Below are positions 1 to 8,594 of a stretch of DNA of 64,000 nt, one piece after another (the first letter of the stretch is position 1; each line of letters begins with the position of its first letter). The stretch lies in contig NTXX01000008.1 of the NCBI GenBank assembly GCA_002559145.1, forward strand, positions 161,037-225,036. Reading direction: 5' to 3'. Below the pieces are notes generated by a model. The model was not told the DNA's origin, made no database searches, and saw only the letters and a program-made list of their open reading frames with translations. Source of the stretch: Bacillus sp. AFS006103 (GTDB lineage Bacteria > Bacillota > Bacilli > Bacillales > Cytobacillaceae). A program made the position numbers and the translations under genes.

Positions 1-339
1 CTATTTGCTTTCATTGTCGGGATTGGTGCTGGGATCGTTGGTGCTGGAGGTGCATTCCTATTGGTGCCAATTATGCTAACGGTGTTAAAGATACCGACAA
101 GAATGACCATTGCCTCATCCTTAGCCATTACACTTATTTCATCCATAGGAGCGGTTTCTGGGAAAATTTCAACAGGGCAAGTGGCCATTCTACCCTCGAT
201 CATTATGGTTGCAGCTAGTTTAATCGCTTCACCGATAGGCGCCAATTTAGGAAAAAGAGTGAACCCCAGGGTATTGCAAATTATTATGGGGATTTTAATT
301 TTTGCTACAGCAGTCAAAACATGGATTGGAATTTTATAA
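1..339 (+). CDS. TSUP family permease (TauE/SafE-like), 3' part
   Basis: The frame is open from the first base, so this is the C-terminal 112 residues of a gene that starts left of the window. It shows a Gly-rich GAGIVGAGGAFLLVP segment, then hydrophobic helices ending in a GANLGKR turn and a last helix. This is the usual second half of TauE/SafE (TSUP) proteins, which move sulfite, sulfoacetate or other small anions across the membrane. Only 82 bases separate it from the HesB-like selenoprotein gene on the same strand, so the two may be cotranscribed. The substrate cannot be told from the sequence; sulfur or selenium oxyanions are an inference from context. Confidence 0.8.
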   Translation, partial: LFAFIVGIGAGIVGAGGAFLLVPIMLTVLKIPTRMTIASSLAITLISSIGAVSGKISTGQVAILPSIIMVAASLIASPIGANLGKRVNPRVLQIIMGILIFATAVKTWIGIL

Positions 340-421
340 AATTAATTAGCTTTTATAGACAACAAAGGTTTACTTTGGTTTGTTACAATTTGTATTAAAA
401 AACCTATAGGGAGGAATTCAG

Positions 422-709
422 ATGATTAAAATTACACAGGCTGCAATAGTAAAAATAAAAAATGAAGTTCAAGATATTATCAATAAAGGCAAAAAACCCC
501 TAATCCGTTTAGAGATGGGAATTGGCTGAGGGGGTCCACAGCTTCGTCTGACTCTGGAGGAGTCAGCATTAGATATGGATGAAATAACAGAACAAGATGG
601 AATAGAGTTTTTGGTAAATGAAAGAGATAAGGTTTATTTTGATCATGTAAAAATAGATTATGTTAGGAGTTTACTCGGAGGGGGACAATTTATAGTGCTT
701 CGAGTTTAG
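422..709 (+). CDS. HesB/IscA-like selenoprotein (in-frame UGA = Sec36)
   Basis: Encodes 95 residues if UGA at 527-529 (codon 36) is read as selenocysteine. The start ATG follows a GGGAGGAATTC ribosome site. The frame stays open on both sides of the UGA, giving LEMGIGUGGPQLRLTLEE, the region where HesB/IscA scaffold-like proteins carry a conserved Cys. A perfect 7-bp hairpin follows the UGA. HesB-like selenoproteins are a known bacterial family of uncertain function, possibly redox or Fe-S related. Conventional calling would stop at codon 35 or miss the gene. The two C-terminal Cys of true IscA are missing: the tail here is SLLGGGQFIVLRV. Confidence 0.85.
548..566 (+). promoter_or_regulatory. 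bSECIS-like hairpin of HesB-like gene
   Basis: CTGACTC and GAGTCAG form a perfect 7-bp stem around the 5-nt loop TGGAG. The loop begins 25 nt after the UGA and has G at its second position. This fits the described bacterial SECIS pattern of a small apical loop with an early G, about 16-37 nt from the UGA. It lies inside the coding sequence, as expected for SelB recruitment. Confidence 0.7.
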
Positions 710-739
710 CTACCGGTCCATTGCACCCTATCCATTCCA

Positions 740-784
740 AAAGGAGAAGGAAAAACACTATATATGTATGTCCTTCTCTTTTGT
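740..784. terminator. Hairpin between convergent genes
   Basis: AAAGGAGAAGGA and TCCTTCTCTTTT form an inverted repeat with a T-rich right side. It sits between the selenoprotein gene (+) and the L,D-transpeptidase gene (-), so it can terminate the plus transcript and possibly both. Confidence 0.6.
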
Positions 785-824
785 TATTGGATTACAAGTT
801 CTAGGGCGACAGTCTACCAATGCA

Positions 825-2267
825 TCAATAAACGATAACCGGTTCATAGGTGCTAAGATTGTCATATACCGTTTTCATAACGCTTGGCGGGGTATTGACA
901 CAGCCATGGGATCCATTGCTGCGATAGATATTACCACCAAAACTTGACCTCCAGTTGGCATCGTGGAATCCCTGACCACCATTCGTAAAAGGGACCCAAT
1001 AATTAACAGGTGTCTGATACGTAATTTTTCCGTTTTCTCTGCCCGTTAGGACGGCAGGGGTTTGCTTATAAAGGACATACCATACTCCTGGTGTTGTATC
1101 ATGGTGGGTACTTTGATTGCCAGTAACCACATTCGTGGTGACCACTAATTTCCCATTTTTGTAAATCCAAATTCGCTGAGCTGCTATGGAGACTTCAGCA
1201 TACGTATCACCAATCCCATTGTTCTTTACAGCGTCATATCCGTAGCCTTCACCATTCCAGCCATTTCCGTAAATATTAGAGGCGGAAACCGATTTCTTCC
1301 CACTTTCAAAAGCTTTCATAATACGGGGAATTTCTTTATCAACATTTATGGCCCAGCCATAGCCTTTAGCTTTAACCGAAATCACCGATCCTGAATGGGT
1401 CCTGAATGAGATATCCTTGTATAATGTGGATTGGGATTGGTTAATTTCAGCAATCTTTTTCTTAAAATTACCCTTATCATCAATCTTAATCTGCAAATCT
1501 TTTGAAATAGATGCATTTTTAATTAATTCGCCCGCTTTTAATGTAAAAACCTTATTCTGCACCTTATAATCGAGAGTCTGCACAAGAAATTCTTCCATCT
1601 TTTTTTGTTGATTTTTTACAAACTCGCTGTCTTCTTTAATGGGCTGTATGTATACTGGATTGAGCTGGATTTCACTAATATATTCGTGTTTGTCGTAGTC
1701 CACTAAAAGACTAGGAACATCATATTGCTCTCCGCTAACGCTGTTAGTGACTACAATTTTGCCTTGTTTCAAACGAACCACCGCATCTTTTGGCACTTTT
1801 AAACTTTTATTCATGGCTAACAGCTTTTCTTCCACCTGCTTTTTCAACGTCTGGTTTCGATAATGATCCTGTTTACTGGGCATTAAGGAATAATTATTAG
1901 CTTTTGAAGAAGGAAAAAACGTATACTGGCCCTTTAATATTTTCTTGATTTGGGGCAGGTCATTTTCCATAAATCCCATCATGGTATCTTTTCCATCGAA
2001 AACTTGTTGATTTCCGATATAGACGACATTTTTCAATGTAGTTGTTTTTAATTTCTTAAGTGCTTGATCAACGTTCATTCCACCGACCTTTATCCCATTA
2101 ATTTTGGTTTGTGAATTAAAATGGGTTGCTTGATAGTACCAGACTGCTGCAATCAAGAGGATAATAGTAAAGAGGAGACCTCCGGTAATAAACCTCCAGT
2201 TCGCGTACCACTTTACTGAATTCTCGTGTTTTTTGTCCATTTCTTTAATTTCTGCTGGGCTTTCCAT
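825..2267 (-). CDS. L,D-transpeptidase (YkuD domain) with N-terminal anchor
   Basis: 480 residues. A transmembrane anchor (about residues 25-47) is followed by a long extracellular region resembling the PG_binding_4 domains that precede YkuD domains. The C-terminal YkuD catalytic domain (about 355-480) carries the SHGCVN signature, with Cys456 as the probable nucleophile, and upstream GFHDANW. Family members make 3-3 crosslinks in peptidoglycan or attach proteins to it, acting on the outer face of the membrane. The start is supported by AGGGGGA upstream of ATG. It appears monocistronic. The exact substrate cannot be told. Confidence 0.9.
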   Translation of the reverse strand: MESPAEIKEMDKKHENSVKWYANWRFITGGLLFTIILLIAAVWYYQATHFNSQTKINGIKVGGMNVDQALKKLKTTTLKNVVYIGNQQVFDGKDTMMGFMENDLPQIKKILKGQYTFFPSSKANNYSLMPSKQDHYRNQTLKKQVEEKLLAMNKSLKVPKDAVVRLKQGKIVVTNSVSGEQYDVPSLLVDYDKHEYISEIQLNPVYIQPIKEDSEFVKNQQKKMEEFLVQTLDYKVQNKVFTLKAGELIKNASISKDLQIKIDDKGNFKKKIAEINQSQSTLYKDISFRTHSGSVISVKAKGYGWAINVDKEIPRIMKAFESGKKSVSASNIYGNGWNGEGYGYDAVKNNGIGDTYAEVSIAAQRIWIYKNGKLVVTTNVVTGNQSTHHDTTPGVWYVLYKQTPAVLTGRENGKITYQTPVNYWVPFTNGGQGFHDANWRSSFGGNIYRSNGSHGCVNTPPSVMKTVYDNLSTYEPVIVY

Positions 2268-2469
2268 AAAGTTTCCCCCTACACCTGATGAAATTCTAGC
2301 TATTAATATTTCATTTTCTTCAATTTATATATGTCATAAATTACAGTTTTATTGCAAAATTGTAATTTATACAACTATTCTACTAAATATAATCGTCGAA
2401 CATTGTCGGTTTTTGAGTATGCCTAAATTTATTTTTCTTCGCACTAACTAATAATCTATTTTTTTGGCA

Positions 2470-2503
2470 AAAAAACCCATCACAGGATACATGATGGGTT
2501 TTG
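2470..2503 (-). terminator. Terminator of the rhodanese gene
   Basis: AAAACCCATCA and TGATGGGTTTT form an 11-bp stem. On the minus strand it is followed by a T run, directly after the rhodanese stop codon. Confidence 0.75.
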
Positions 2504-2520
2504 CCTTTCGGACAACCTTA

Positions 2521-2886
2521 CTATTCTATTTCATATCTCCACGTATTCATTCCACCAGTCATATTGTAAATAGATTTAAAACTATTTGTGGTTAGAATTT
2601 CACTTGCTTGGGCGGAACGATTTCCACTACGGCAGACTACTAAATAGGTTGCAGAAGGGTCTAATTCTTTCATTCTATTTTCTAATTCTTGAAGTGGAAT
2701 TAGGGTTGCATTAGGGATATGTCCACCCTGGTATTCTTCTACCGTACGGACATCTAATACCACTACTTCCTTTTTGTCGATTAATTCTTTGGCTTCATCT
2801 GCTGTTACATTCCTGTATCCTTCCATACTGCATGCAGAAAGGCCAAGGACTAAAAGTAAAACTAATAATACAGCACTTTTTTTCAT
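2521..2886 (-). CDS. Rhodanese-like lipoprotein
   Basis: 121 residues. A lipoprotein signal peptide ends in LSAC (lipid-modified Cys19), so the protein should sit on the outer face of the membrane. One rhodanese domain follows, with DVRTVEEYQGGHIPNA and the active-site loop CRSGNRS (Cys85), the persulfide-bearing type of loop. Such proteins transfer sulfane sulfur, or possibly selenium. A CsoR/CstR-like palindrome overlaps its candidate promoter, 64 nt before the start, and a closely similar site precedes the neighbouring small exported protein gene. That suggests induction by reactive sulfur or metal stress. The acceptor is unknown. Confidence 0.88.
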   Translation of the reverse strand: MKKSAVLLVLLLVLGLSACSMEGYRNVTADEAKELIDKKEVVVLDVRTVEEYQGGHIPNATLIPLQELENRMKELDPSATYLVVCRSGNRSAQASEILTTNSFKSIYNMTGGMNTWRYEIE

Positions 2887-2945
2887 TATCTAACCACCCT
2901 AATCCAAAATGTCTTTTGTAAAAGTTATTTCTACCGAATCATTTT

Positions 2946-2964
2946 AATTATACCCTATAGGGTA
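2946..2964 (-). promoter_or_regulatory. CsoR/CstR-like operator overlapping a -10 box
   Basis: TACCCTATAGGGTA at 2951-2964 is a perfect 14-bp palindrome of the TACCC...GGGTA type bound by CsoR-family repressors (CsoR for copper, CstR for persulfides). On the minus strand its end runs into TATAAT, a good -10 box for the rhodanese gene. The repressor gene is not in the window. Confidence 0.55.
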
Positions 2965-3161
2965 AAGGTGGGTAGGTAGTAAATATGGACAAAATAGCAA
3001 AATATCACTGGTTGCCATTTTAATCGCTAATGAGGGGAGAAGTCTTGGTAAGATTATTTCAGAAGTACAAATGAATATGGGAATTTTGAGTTTGGCTGAG
3101 GATTTAAAAACGGGATACGAGTTTTTAATTTTGGTAATTGAATAGAGAGTTAACAGTTAAT

Positions 3162-3202
3162 AAAAAACATTCTAAGCACCTATAGCGCTTAGAATGTTTT
3201 TT
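3162..3202. terminator. Strong bidirectional-type terminator
   Basis: AAAACATTCTAAGC pairs with GCTTAGAATGTTTT and is flanked by A and T runs on both sides. It lies just after the stop of the small exported protein gene on the minus strand. The stretch from 2965 to 3160 holds no convincing gene. Confidence 0.8.
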
Positions 3203-3205
3203 AGC

Positions 3206-3442
3206 TTATTTATTAATCTTACAATCCGTACCTGTTTCTTTTTTCATTTTAGCTACACAATCTTTGTGCACTTCTTTTAATTGTTTATCACTTAAATCAG
3301 GATATTTCTCTTGCATCATAGGGATCATTTCTTTAAAATCTCCCACTTTGCAATCAATCTTATTAGTTGCTGCCATAACTCCAGTTCCCAATCCAAGTAA
3401 TAAGACTAGGGTAAAAGCACTTGTAACAAATTTTTTCTTCAT
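3206..3442 (-). CDS. Small exported Cys-containing protein, unknown function
   Basis: 78 residues. A clear signal peptide (about residues 1-24, cleaved near VMA-AT) is followed by a short mature region with three cysteines (IDCKV, HKDCVAK, TDCKI) and many Lys residues. I do not recognise the family. The start is fixed by GGAGGGACC 4 nt before ATG. A near-palindrome almost matching the rhodanese operator sits 61 nt upstream, so the two genes are probably coregulated. Thiol, persulfide or metal handling outside the membrane is an inference only. Confidence 0.7.
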   Translation of the reverse strand: MKKKFVTSAFTLVLLLGLGTGVMAATNKIDCKVGDFKEMIPMMQEKYPDLSDKQLKEVHKDCVAKMKKETGTDCKINK

Positions 3443-3503
3443 TGAAGGTCCCTCCGGAGGTAAAATTTTTTTACTACTATTTTATTTTACAATAGGTTTG
3501 ATA

Positions 3504-3517
3504 TACTCCACGGGGTA
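3504..3517 (-). promoter_or_regulatory. Second CsoR/CstR-like operator
   Basis: TACTCCACGGGGTA is the same 14-nt framework as the site at 2951, with one mismatched pair. On the minus strand it lies between a -35 like TTGTAA and a -10 like TATATC. Its end runs into the -10 exactly as in the rhodanese promoter. Confidence 0.5.
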
Positions 3518-3562
3518 ATTGTTACAAGTTATAAAACTTTTAATCTTGAAATAAGTACTACA

Positions 3563-4324
3563 TCATTTTCGTTTTTTTCCAACCGCACCAAGGAAAAGAA
3601 CAAATTCTTCATCGCCGTCTAAACCTAGTACCTCATCAATCAGCTTTTGATCATAGATTCCAATCGCACAAGCTCCTGCATCGATAGATTCACTTGCTAA
3701 ATAAAGGTTTTGAGAAACATGACCAATATCAATCAGGATTTTTTTATGCGCTGAAATATCATACTTCCATTCAGAGCGGTATGGAATGGAACTCCATGCA
3801 AACACCACGGCAGCCCTTTTAGCGAAATTAGGTACAAAAGGTTGATCTAAAGTAATGGCATCAATTTTGTTATCTAACTCATCTAATTCATACATAAATA
3901 AGAGTTTGTGTTCTACCGGAAGATATCTGTAGATTCCTTGTGGAATTCCTTCTACTCGCATAATGAAAAGATAGGTTTCAAAAGTATGTGTTGCACCACT
4001 GCATGGTACTGTTCTTAGTGTAAGTCCAGCTTTGTTGGTGGCAGTTATCCCTTGGGTAGCCCATAATAGATAGGATAACTCCTCAAGACTTAAACAATCT
4101 TCAGAATAAAATCTTGTACTTCTTCGATCCTTTATGCAATCATAAATATTTTCACTTTTTACAACTTTTTGGCTAACTTCTGGCAAATCAATAACAATTG
4201 ACGAAGAGGCATAGGGTTTAACAATTGGTGGTTTTGGCAGGCCTTTTATTTTATCTGTCTTAATTTGTTTAAATTCAAGAAAGTTTGATTTTAAGAAACT
4301 TCTTAGTTTTTCATATCGTCGCAT
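3563..4324 (-). CDS. SagB/ThcOx-type nitroreductase-fold dehydrogenase
   Basis: 253 residues from the ATG that follows GGGAGGTTCAATC; an in-frame ATG 15 nt upstream overlaps this ribosome site and is unlikely. The protein has the FMN nitroreductase fold with the RRSTRFYSE start of the core and LLWATQGITA, the pattern of SagB-like McbC oxidases. SagB enzymes oxidise azolines in peptide modification clusters, but stand-alone members are common and mostly uncharacterised. No precursor peptide, cyclodehydratase or exporter is adjacent, so a role in RiPP synthesis is not supported here. The gene is monocistronic. Confidence 0.8.
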   Translation of the reverse strand: MRRYEKLRSFLKSNFLEFKQIKTDKIKGLPKPPIVKPYASSSIVIDLPEVSQKVVKSENIYDCIKDRRSTRFYSEDCLSLEELSYLLWATQGITATNKAGLTLRTVPCSGATHTFETYLFIMRVEGIPQGIYRYLPVEHKLLFMYELDELDNKIDAITLDQPFVPNFAKRAAVVFAWSSIPYRSEWKYDISAHKKILIDIGHVSQNLYLASESIDAGACAIGIYDQKLIDEVLGLDGDEEFVLFLGAVGKKRK

Positions 4325-4458
4325 GATTGAACCTCCCATGATGTCTTTACCTTATAAAAGTATACCTATTCCGGTATTTATTACTGTGACTTGAGTCATA
4401 GTTAACAATTTGTTGACTATTTCTTGATATGGTTCCTGCAACAAATAACTACACAATC

Positions 4459-4496
4459 TAAAAAAACTTGCTAGCATATTGGAGCAAGTTTTTTTC
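4459..4496 (+). terminator. Orphan terminator between divergent genes
   Basis: AAAACTTGCT and AGCAAGTTTT form a 10-bp stem with a T7 tail. It stands upstream of both flanking genes, so it ends no recognised gene. It may terminate a short leader RNA ahead of the DinB-like gene or be the remnant of a lost gene. Confidence 0.55.
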
Positions 4497-4596
4497 CTAA
4501 TTATAGAAGAAACAACTCTTCGAATAATTTTTCAATACGGTGAATATAACAGAAGAGGAATCTAAGTATTTATTTCCAAGTGAAGGGAGAAAAATC

Positions 4597-5106
4597 GTGA
4601 GTAGAATAGAAAATGATAATCTTAGTGAAACGAGAAAAAAACTAGTAAACGAAATTACATTATTAGGTTATGATAATTTTAACAATAGGACTGACAATAA
4701 TGGGTGGAGTATAGCCCAAGTTTGTCATCATTTGGTCTTGGTAGAAAAAGCGTCTGCACATGCTATTGCTTTTGGACTAAACAGAATAGATGGTAATAAA
4801 AAAGAACGTAAAGAACTACATTCTGTATTGGATAGGACGAAAAAATTGGAGGCACCAGAAATAGTTAATCCATCTGTAGAGCCATTTGAAGCCCAACAAA
4901 TAATTGATTTGCTGAATGATTCCAGAAATAAGTTGATGGCTGTCCTTAGTAAGGTAGAAGATACGGCAATATTGGCAGAAAAATCAGCGAAACATCCTCG
5001 CTTTGGTGAATTACCTCTAAATCAATGGATAGAATTATTATATTTACATGAGCAACGACACATAGATCAAATAAAAGAAATAAAAATACTTATAGATGGG
5101 AAGTAA
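4597..5106 (+). CDS. DinB/YfiT-like putative metalloenzyme
   Basis: 169 residues from GTG at 4597, which has an excellent GAAGGGAG ribosome site; an upstream in-frame GTG at 4540 lacks one. It is a four-helix DinB-like protein with the metal-binding histidines visible as CHHLVLVEK and LHEQRHIDQI. DinB-superfamily proteins include metal- and thiol-dependent transferases (for example bacillithiol transferase), but most members have no known substrate. It stands alone, after an orphan terminator. No DNA-damage operator was seen. Confidence 0.8.
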   Translation: MSRIENDNLSETRKKLVNEITLLGYDNFNNRTDNNGWSIAQVCHHLVLVEKASAHAIAFGLNRIDGNKKERKELHSVLDRTKKLEAPEIVNPSVEPFEAQQIIDLLNDSRNKLMAVLSKVEDTAILAEKSAKHPRFGELPLNQWIELLYLHEQRHIDQIKEIKILIDGK

Positions 5107-5379
5107 TAAACTTCCCAATTGGCTGGCTTTTGAACATATCCTGCTTTAGGTTAACTTTCATTTGCATATGAAAGGCCGCTTAAGTAAAAATATTTTATTG
5201 GAAAACCAATCGACAATGTTCGCTTGGCTTTTTTTTATTTGATTACTTAAAATATTTTTTCATGTGCAAGGGATATAATGAAGCAGAAAGTGTTGGAGAA
5301 ACTATGGGACTGAACTATTATTTTAATTAAGATAAAGATTTATGTGAAAATGAAAAACGTTCAACGAAAGAGGGATATG

Positions 5380-6141
5380 ATGAAACTAACAGGAAATACA
5401 GTACTTATCACAGGCGGGGCAGCAGGAATTGGGTTTGCGTTTGCCGAGAGATTTATAAAAGCAGGAAATAAGGTCATTGTCTGCGGCAGACGAGAAGCAA
5501 AACTTCAGGAGGCAAAGGGGAAGTATCCTGAACTGATTACCCGCGTTTGTGATGTCACCAAAGAATCTGATCGGCTTGCTTTGTTCGACTGGGTAAAGGA
5601 CGAGCACCCTGATGTGAATGTGCTTGTAAACAACGCAGGCATTCAGCAGCGCTACCATGTACTTAAGGCGAACACGAAGGAAGATTGGAGCTATTACAGT
5701 CAAGAAATAGCGTCGAACATCGAGGCACCATTTCATTTGTGTATGCTATTTGCACCGTACTTTACCAATAAAGAATATGGGGCAATCCTTAATGTATCAT
5801 CCGGTTTAGCGTTTACCCCGATGGCAATCGCGCCAATTTATTCAGCTACAAAAGCGGCGGTTCATTCTTTCACGATGAGCTTACGGCATCAGCTTGAGAA
5901 TACGGCCATTGAGGTTATTGAAGTGGCGCCGCCGGCAGTTAATACCGATTTAGGCGGAGTGGGTCTGCATACCTTTGGCACCCCGGTAGATGAATTTGCG
6001 GATGCGATATTTAAAGGCATAGAAGAAGGAAAAACTGAAATTGGATACGCACGTGCTGAAAAAGCAATGAGGATGTCCCGTGATGAAATTGATGAGACGG
6101 TTAAGGCGATGTACGCCAATATGAAGAACACAATTCTCTAA
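5380..6141 (+). CDS. Short-chain dehydrogenase/reductase (DltE-like)
   Basis: 253 residues from the ATG five bases after GAGGG; the ATG one codon earlier is too close to the ribosome site. Classical SDR features are the TGGAAGIG nucleotide-binding motif (residues 11-18), NNAG (84-87), catalytic Ser140/141 and YSATK (Tyr154, Lys158). It closely resembles the DltE-type oxidoreductases of bacilli. The substrate is unknown. No dlt operon is nearby, so any link to teichoic acid is only by family name. The 270 bases upstream hold no gene. Confidence 0.88.
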   Translation: MKLTGNTVLITGGAAGIGFAFAERFIKAGNKVIVCGRREAKLQEAKGKYPELITRVCDVTKESDRLALFDWVKDEHPDVNVLVNNAGIQQRYHVLKANTKEDWSYYSQEIASNIEAPFHLCMLFAPYFTNKEYGAILNVSSGLAFTPMAIAPIYSATKAAVHSFTMSLRHQLENTAIEVIEVAPPAVNTDLGGVGLHTFGTPVDEFADAIFKGIEEGKTEIGYARAEKAMRMSRDEIDETVKAMYANMKNTIL

Positions 6142-6149
6142 TGATGAAA

Positions 6150-6174
6150 GGAGCTACCAGTGCTGGCAGCTCCT
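6150..6174. terminator. Hairpin between convergent genes
   Basis: AGGAGCT and AGCTCCT form the stem between the SDR gene (+) and pdxR (-). The T tract is weak on both strands, so termination is likely but not certain. Confidence 0.45.
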
Positions 6175-6184
6175 AATTGGTGAA

Positions 6185-7603
6185 TTAACGAGGCAATGAA
6201 TCATCAATGCCTTTGTAGTTCCAACATTGCATTAATTGGTGTATGCCTTTTTCAATTTGGTCCAATGGAATGCCTCCGAAGCCAAATAAAAAAGTTGGAT
6301 ATTGATAGTCAATGGGACTTAACAGATAATCGCTTAATGGATAGATGGCAATATGGTCCTTTGCCGCGATGTGTTTTAACTGATCTTCCCCTTTGGATAA
6401 GGGGACTGAAATTAAAATGTGCATTCCTGCTAGGTCTCCTGTAATCATGACATCCGGATAAAATGTTTCTAATATCCGGGTTAATTTTTCATGTTTTTTC
6501 CGATAAATTCTCCGCATCCTGTTTAAGTGTTTGGAAAAATAGCCATCTCTCATAAAATCAGCTAATATATGCTGATCGAATCTTGGTACAGTTGATGAGT
6601 AAAAACTGAATGTCTCTTTATATTTTTGCAGTAAGTTTGAAGGTAAGACAAAATAAGCAACACGTAAAGAAGGCATTAATGATTTGGTAAACGTGCTTAA
6701 ATAAATCACTTTTTCGTTTTGATCTAACCCTTGTAAGGCGGGTATAGGTTTTCCAATATAACGAAACTCGCTATCATAATCGTCTTCAATGATGTAGCGG
6801 CTTTTATCTTTTGCTGCCCAGTTTAATAGCTGTGTTCTTCTTGTTGCCGATAGGACCGCACCCGTAGGGAATTGGTGGGAAGGAGTAATGTAAACAATAT
6901 TGGCCTCTGTTTTTTCCAGTTCATCCACGATTAAACCATTTTCATCCACCGGAATAGGGAGGGCTCTATTTTGCATTTGTATTTTAGGTATGGCCGAATA
7001 CCCAGGATTTTCAAGTGCAAATTTTAAATCATCTCCAAGTAACCTTAGAATCATTGGAAGCAGCTGTTCCGTGCCCGAACCAATGACAATCTGTTCAGGG
7101 CTGCAAACAATTCCCCTCGATTGATAAAGATATTTGGCAATTTCCACTCTTAATACGAATTCTCCTTGCGGGTCCCCAGTTTCCAGCAACTCTTTTGAAC
7201 TGCTATCATATATATTTTTTGCATATTTACGCCAAAGTGAAAAAGGGAAGGAGTCTGCATCAATTTTTCCGGGATGGAAGTCAAATTGAACGATTTTTTT
7301 CTCGACCTTTCCTACAGGCATGTTAAGAAGTTCTTTTTCAATATAGGGTAATTCATCGATCTCTTCCACGAAAAAACCGATGCGGGGTTTGGATGCCACA
7401 TAGCCTTCTGCCACGAGCTGGGAATAGGCAATTTCAATGGTAGTTTGGCTTATATTTAAGAATTCTGCTAATTTTTTCTTCGATGGCAATTTGGTTCCCA
7501 CTTCAATTTGTTTTTGGATAATGGCATCTTTGATCCCATTATAAAGCTGTTCATACAATGGTTTTTCTGTACCATTATCCAACTTAAACATGAGCATATC
7601 CAT
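6185..7603 (-). CDS. pdxR: PdxR-like MocR/GntR regulator with aminotransferase domain
   Basis: 472 residues from the ATG preceded by GGGGGA; longer in-frame starts lack a ribosome site. An N-terminal winged helix (about 10-80, [25 protein letters not shown]) is linked to a class I aminotransferase-like domain. That domain contains EDDYDSEF (Asp275) and the PLP lysine Lys307 in [13 protein letters not shown]. It is divergently transcribed from pdxST, the usual position of PdxR, which senses pyridoxal phosphate through this domain and controls pdxST and itself. Binding repeats in the 105-bp gap were not resolved by eye. Confidence 0.9.
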   Translation of the reverse strand: MDMLMFKLDNGTEKPLYEQLYNGIKDAIIQKQIEVGTKLPSKKKLAEFLNISQTTIEIAYSQLVAEGYVASKPRIGFFVEEIDELPYIEKELLNMPVGKVEKKIVQFDFHPGKIDADSFPFSLWRKYAKNIYDSSSKELLETGDPQGEFVLRVEIAKYLYQSRGIVCSPEQIVIGSGTEQLLPMILRLLGDDLKFALENPGYSAIPKIQMQNRALPIPVDENGLIVDELEKTEANIVYITPSHQFPTGAVLSATRRTQLLNWAAKDKSRYIIEDDYDSEFRYIGKPIPALQGLDQNEKVIYLSTFTKSLMPSLRVAYFVLPSNLLQKYKETFSFYSSTVPRFDQHILADFMRDGYFSKHLNRMRRIYRKKHEKLTRILETFYPDVMITGDLAGMHILISVPLSKGEDQLKHIAAKDHIAIYPLSDYLLSPIDYQYPTFLFGFGGIPLDQIEKGIHQLMQCWNYKGIDDSLPR

Positions 7604-7708
7604 TCGCAATTTCCCCCAACTGACCACATTGTTTTTTATAAAACTGAACCTTTTCATGTAGTCAACTTCTATTATACTAGTAATTATCAAATGAATGGAG
7701 GTTATTTT

Positions 7709-8593
7709 ATGAAACTAGTAGGAACTGAAAGAGTAAAACGAGGAATGGCTGAAATGCAAAAAGGCGGCGTTATTATGGATGTCATTAATGCCGAGCAAGC
7801 AAAAATAGCTGAAGCTTCAGGTGCAGTTGCGGTTATGGCGTTGGAGCGGGTACCATCCGATATTCGCGCAGCTGGGGGCGTTGCCAGGATGGCAGATCCT
7901 CGGATTATGGAAGAAGTAATGAACGCTGTCACCATTCCTGTAATGGCAAAAGCACGCATCGGCCACATTGTCGAAGCACGTGTATTGGAAGCAATGGGCG
8001 TCGATTACATAGATGAAAGTGAAGTATTAACACCTGCGGATGAGGAGTACCATTTATTAAAAAGCGACTATACCGTACCTTTTGTTTGCGGATGCCGCGA
8101 TTTAGGGGAAGCTGCACGTCGCATTGGCGAAGGAGCCTCCATGTTACGGACAAAAGGGGAACCTGGAACTGGTAATATTGTCGAGGCCGTTCGTCATATT
8201 CGTAAAGTGAATGCACAAGTAAGACGCGTTGTCGGTATGAATACGGATGAATTAATGACGGAAGCAAAAAATTTAGGGGCACCATTTGAATTATTGCTAG
8301 AAATTAAAAAATTGGGAAGGCTGCCTGTTGTCAATTTTGCTGCCGGCGGGGTGGCGACACCTGCGGATGCCGCTTTAATGATGGAACTTGGGGCTGATGG
8401 TGTATTTGTCGGATCAGGTATTTTCAAATCCGATAATCCAGAAAAATTTGCCCGTGCCATTGTAGAAGCAACTACAAACTACCGAGATTATAAACTAATT
8501 GCCGAAATTTCAAAAGAGCTAGGGACACCGATGAAAGGTATTGAAATTTCCGCGCTAGATGCAAAAGACCGTATGCAGGAACGTGGTTGGTAA
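7709..8593 (+). CDS. pdxS: Pyridoxal 5'-phosphate synthase lyase subunit PdxS
   Basis: 294 residues, full length for PdxS (YaaD). It condenses ribose 5-phosphate, glyceraldehyde 3-phosphate and ammonia to PLP. Asp24, Lys81 ([11 protein letters not shown]) and Lys149 ([11 protein letters not shown]) are all at the canonical positions. The ATG follows GGAGG. It is the first gene of the pdxST operon, with pdxT starting one base after its stop, and is divergent from pdxR. In B. subtilis this pair sits near dacA-serS; here it is next to its regulator, as in many other Firmicutes. Confidence 0.98.
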   Translation: MKLVGTERVKRGMAEMQKGGVIMDVINAEQAKIAEASGAVAVMALERVPSDIRAAGGVARMADPRIMEEVMNAVTIPVMAKARIGHIVEARVLEAMGVDYIDESEVLTPADEEYHLLKSDYTVPFVCGCRDLGEAARRIGEGASMLRTKGEPGTGNIVEAVRHIRKVNAQVRRVVGMNTDELMTEAKNLGAPFELLLEIKKLGRLPVVNFAAGGVATPADAALMMELGADGVFVGSGIFKSDNPEKFARAIVEATTNYRDYKLIAEISKELGTPMKGIEISALDAKDRMQERGW

Positions 8594-8594
8594 G

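Noticed and set aside
2233..2451. Open frame on the plus strand over the L,D-transpeptidase start
   Set aside because: It overlaps the transpeptidase 5' end and promoter, lacks a ribosome site and resembles no known protein.
3010..3145. Open frame of about 45 codons (ending in TAG at 3145) as a gene
   Set aside because: It has no start codon with a ribosome site and no recognised family; perhaps a relic.
3563..4324. RiPP biosynthesis cluster based on the SagB-type protein
   Set aside because: No precursor peptide, YcaO protein or dedicated exporter is adjacent.
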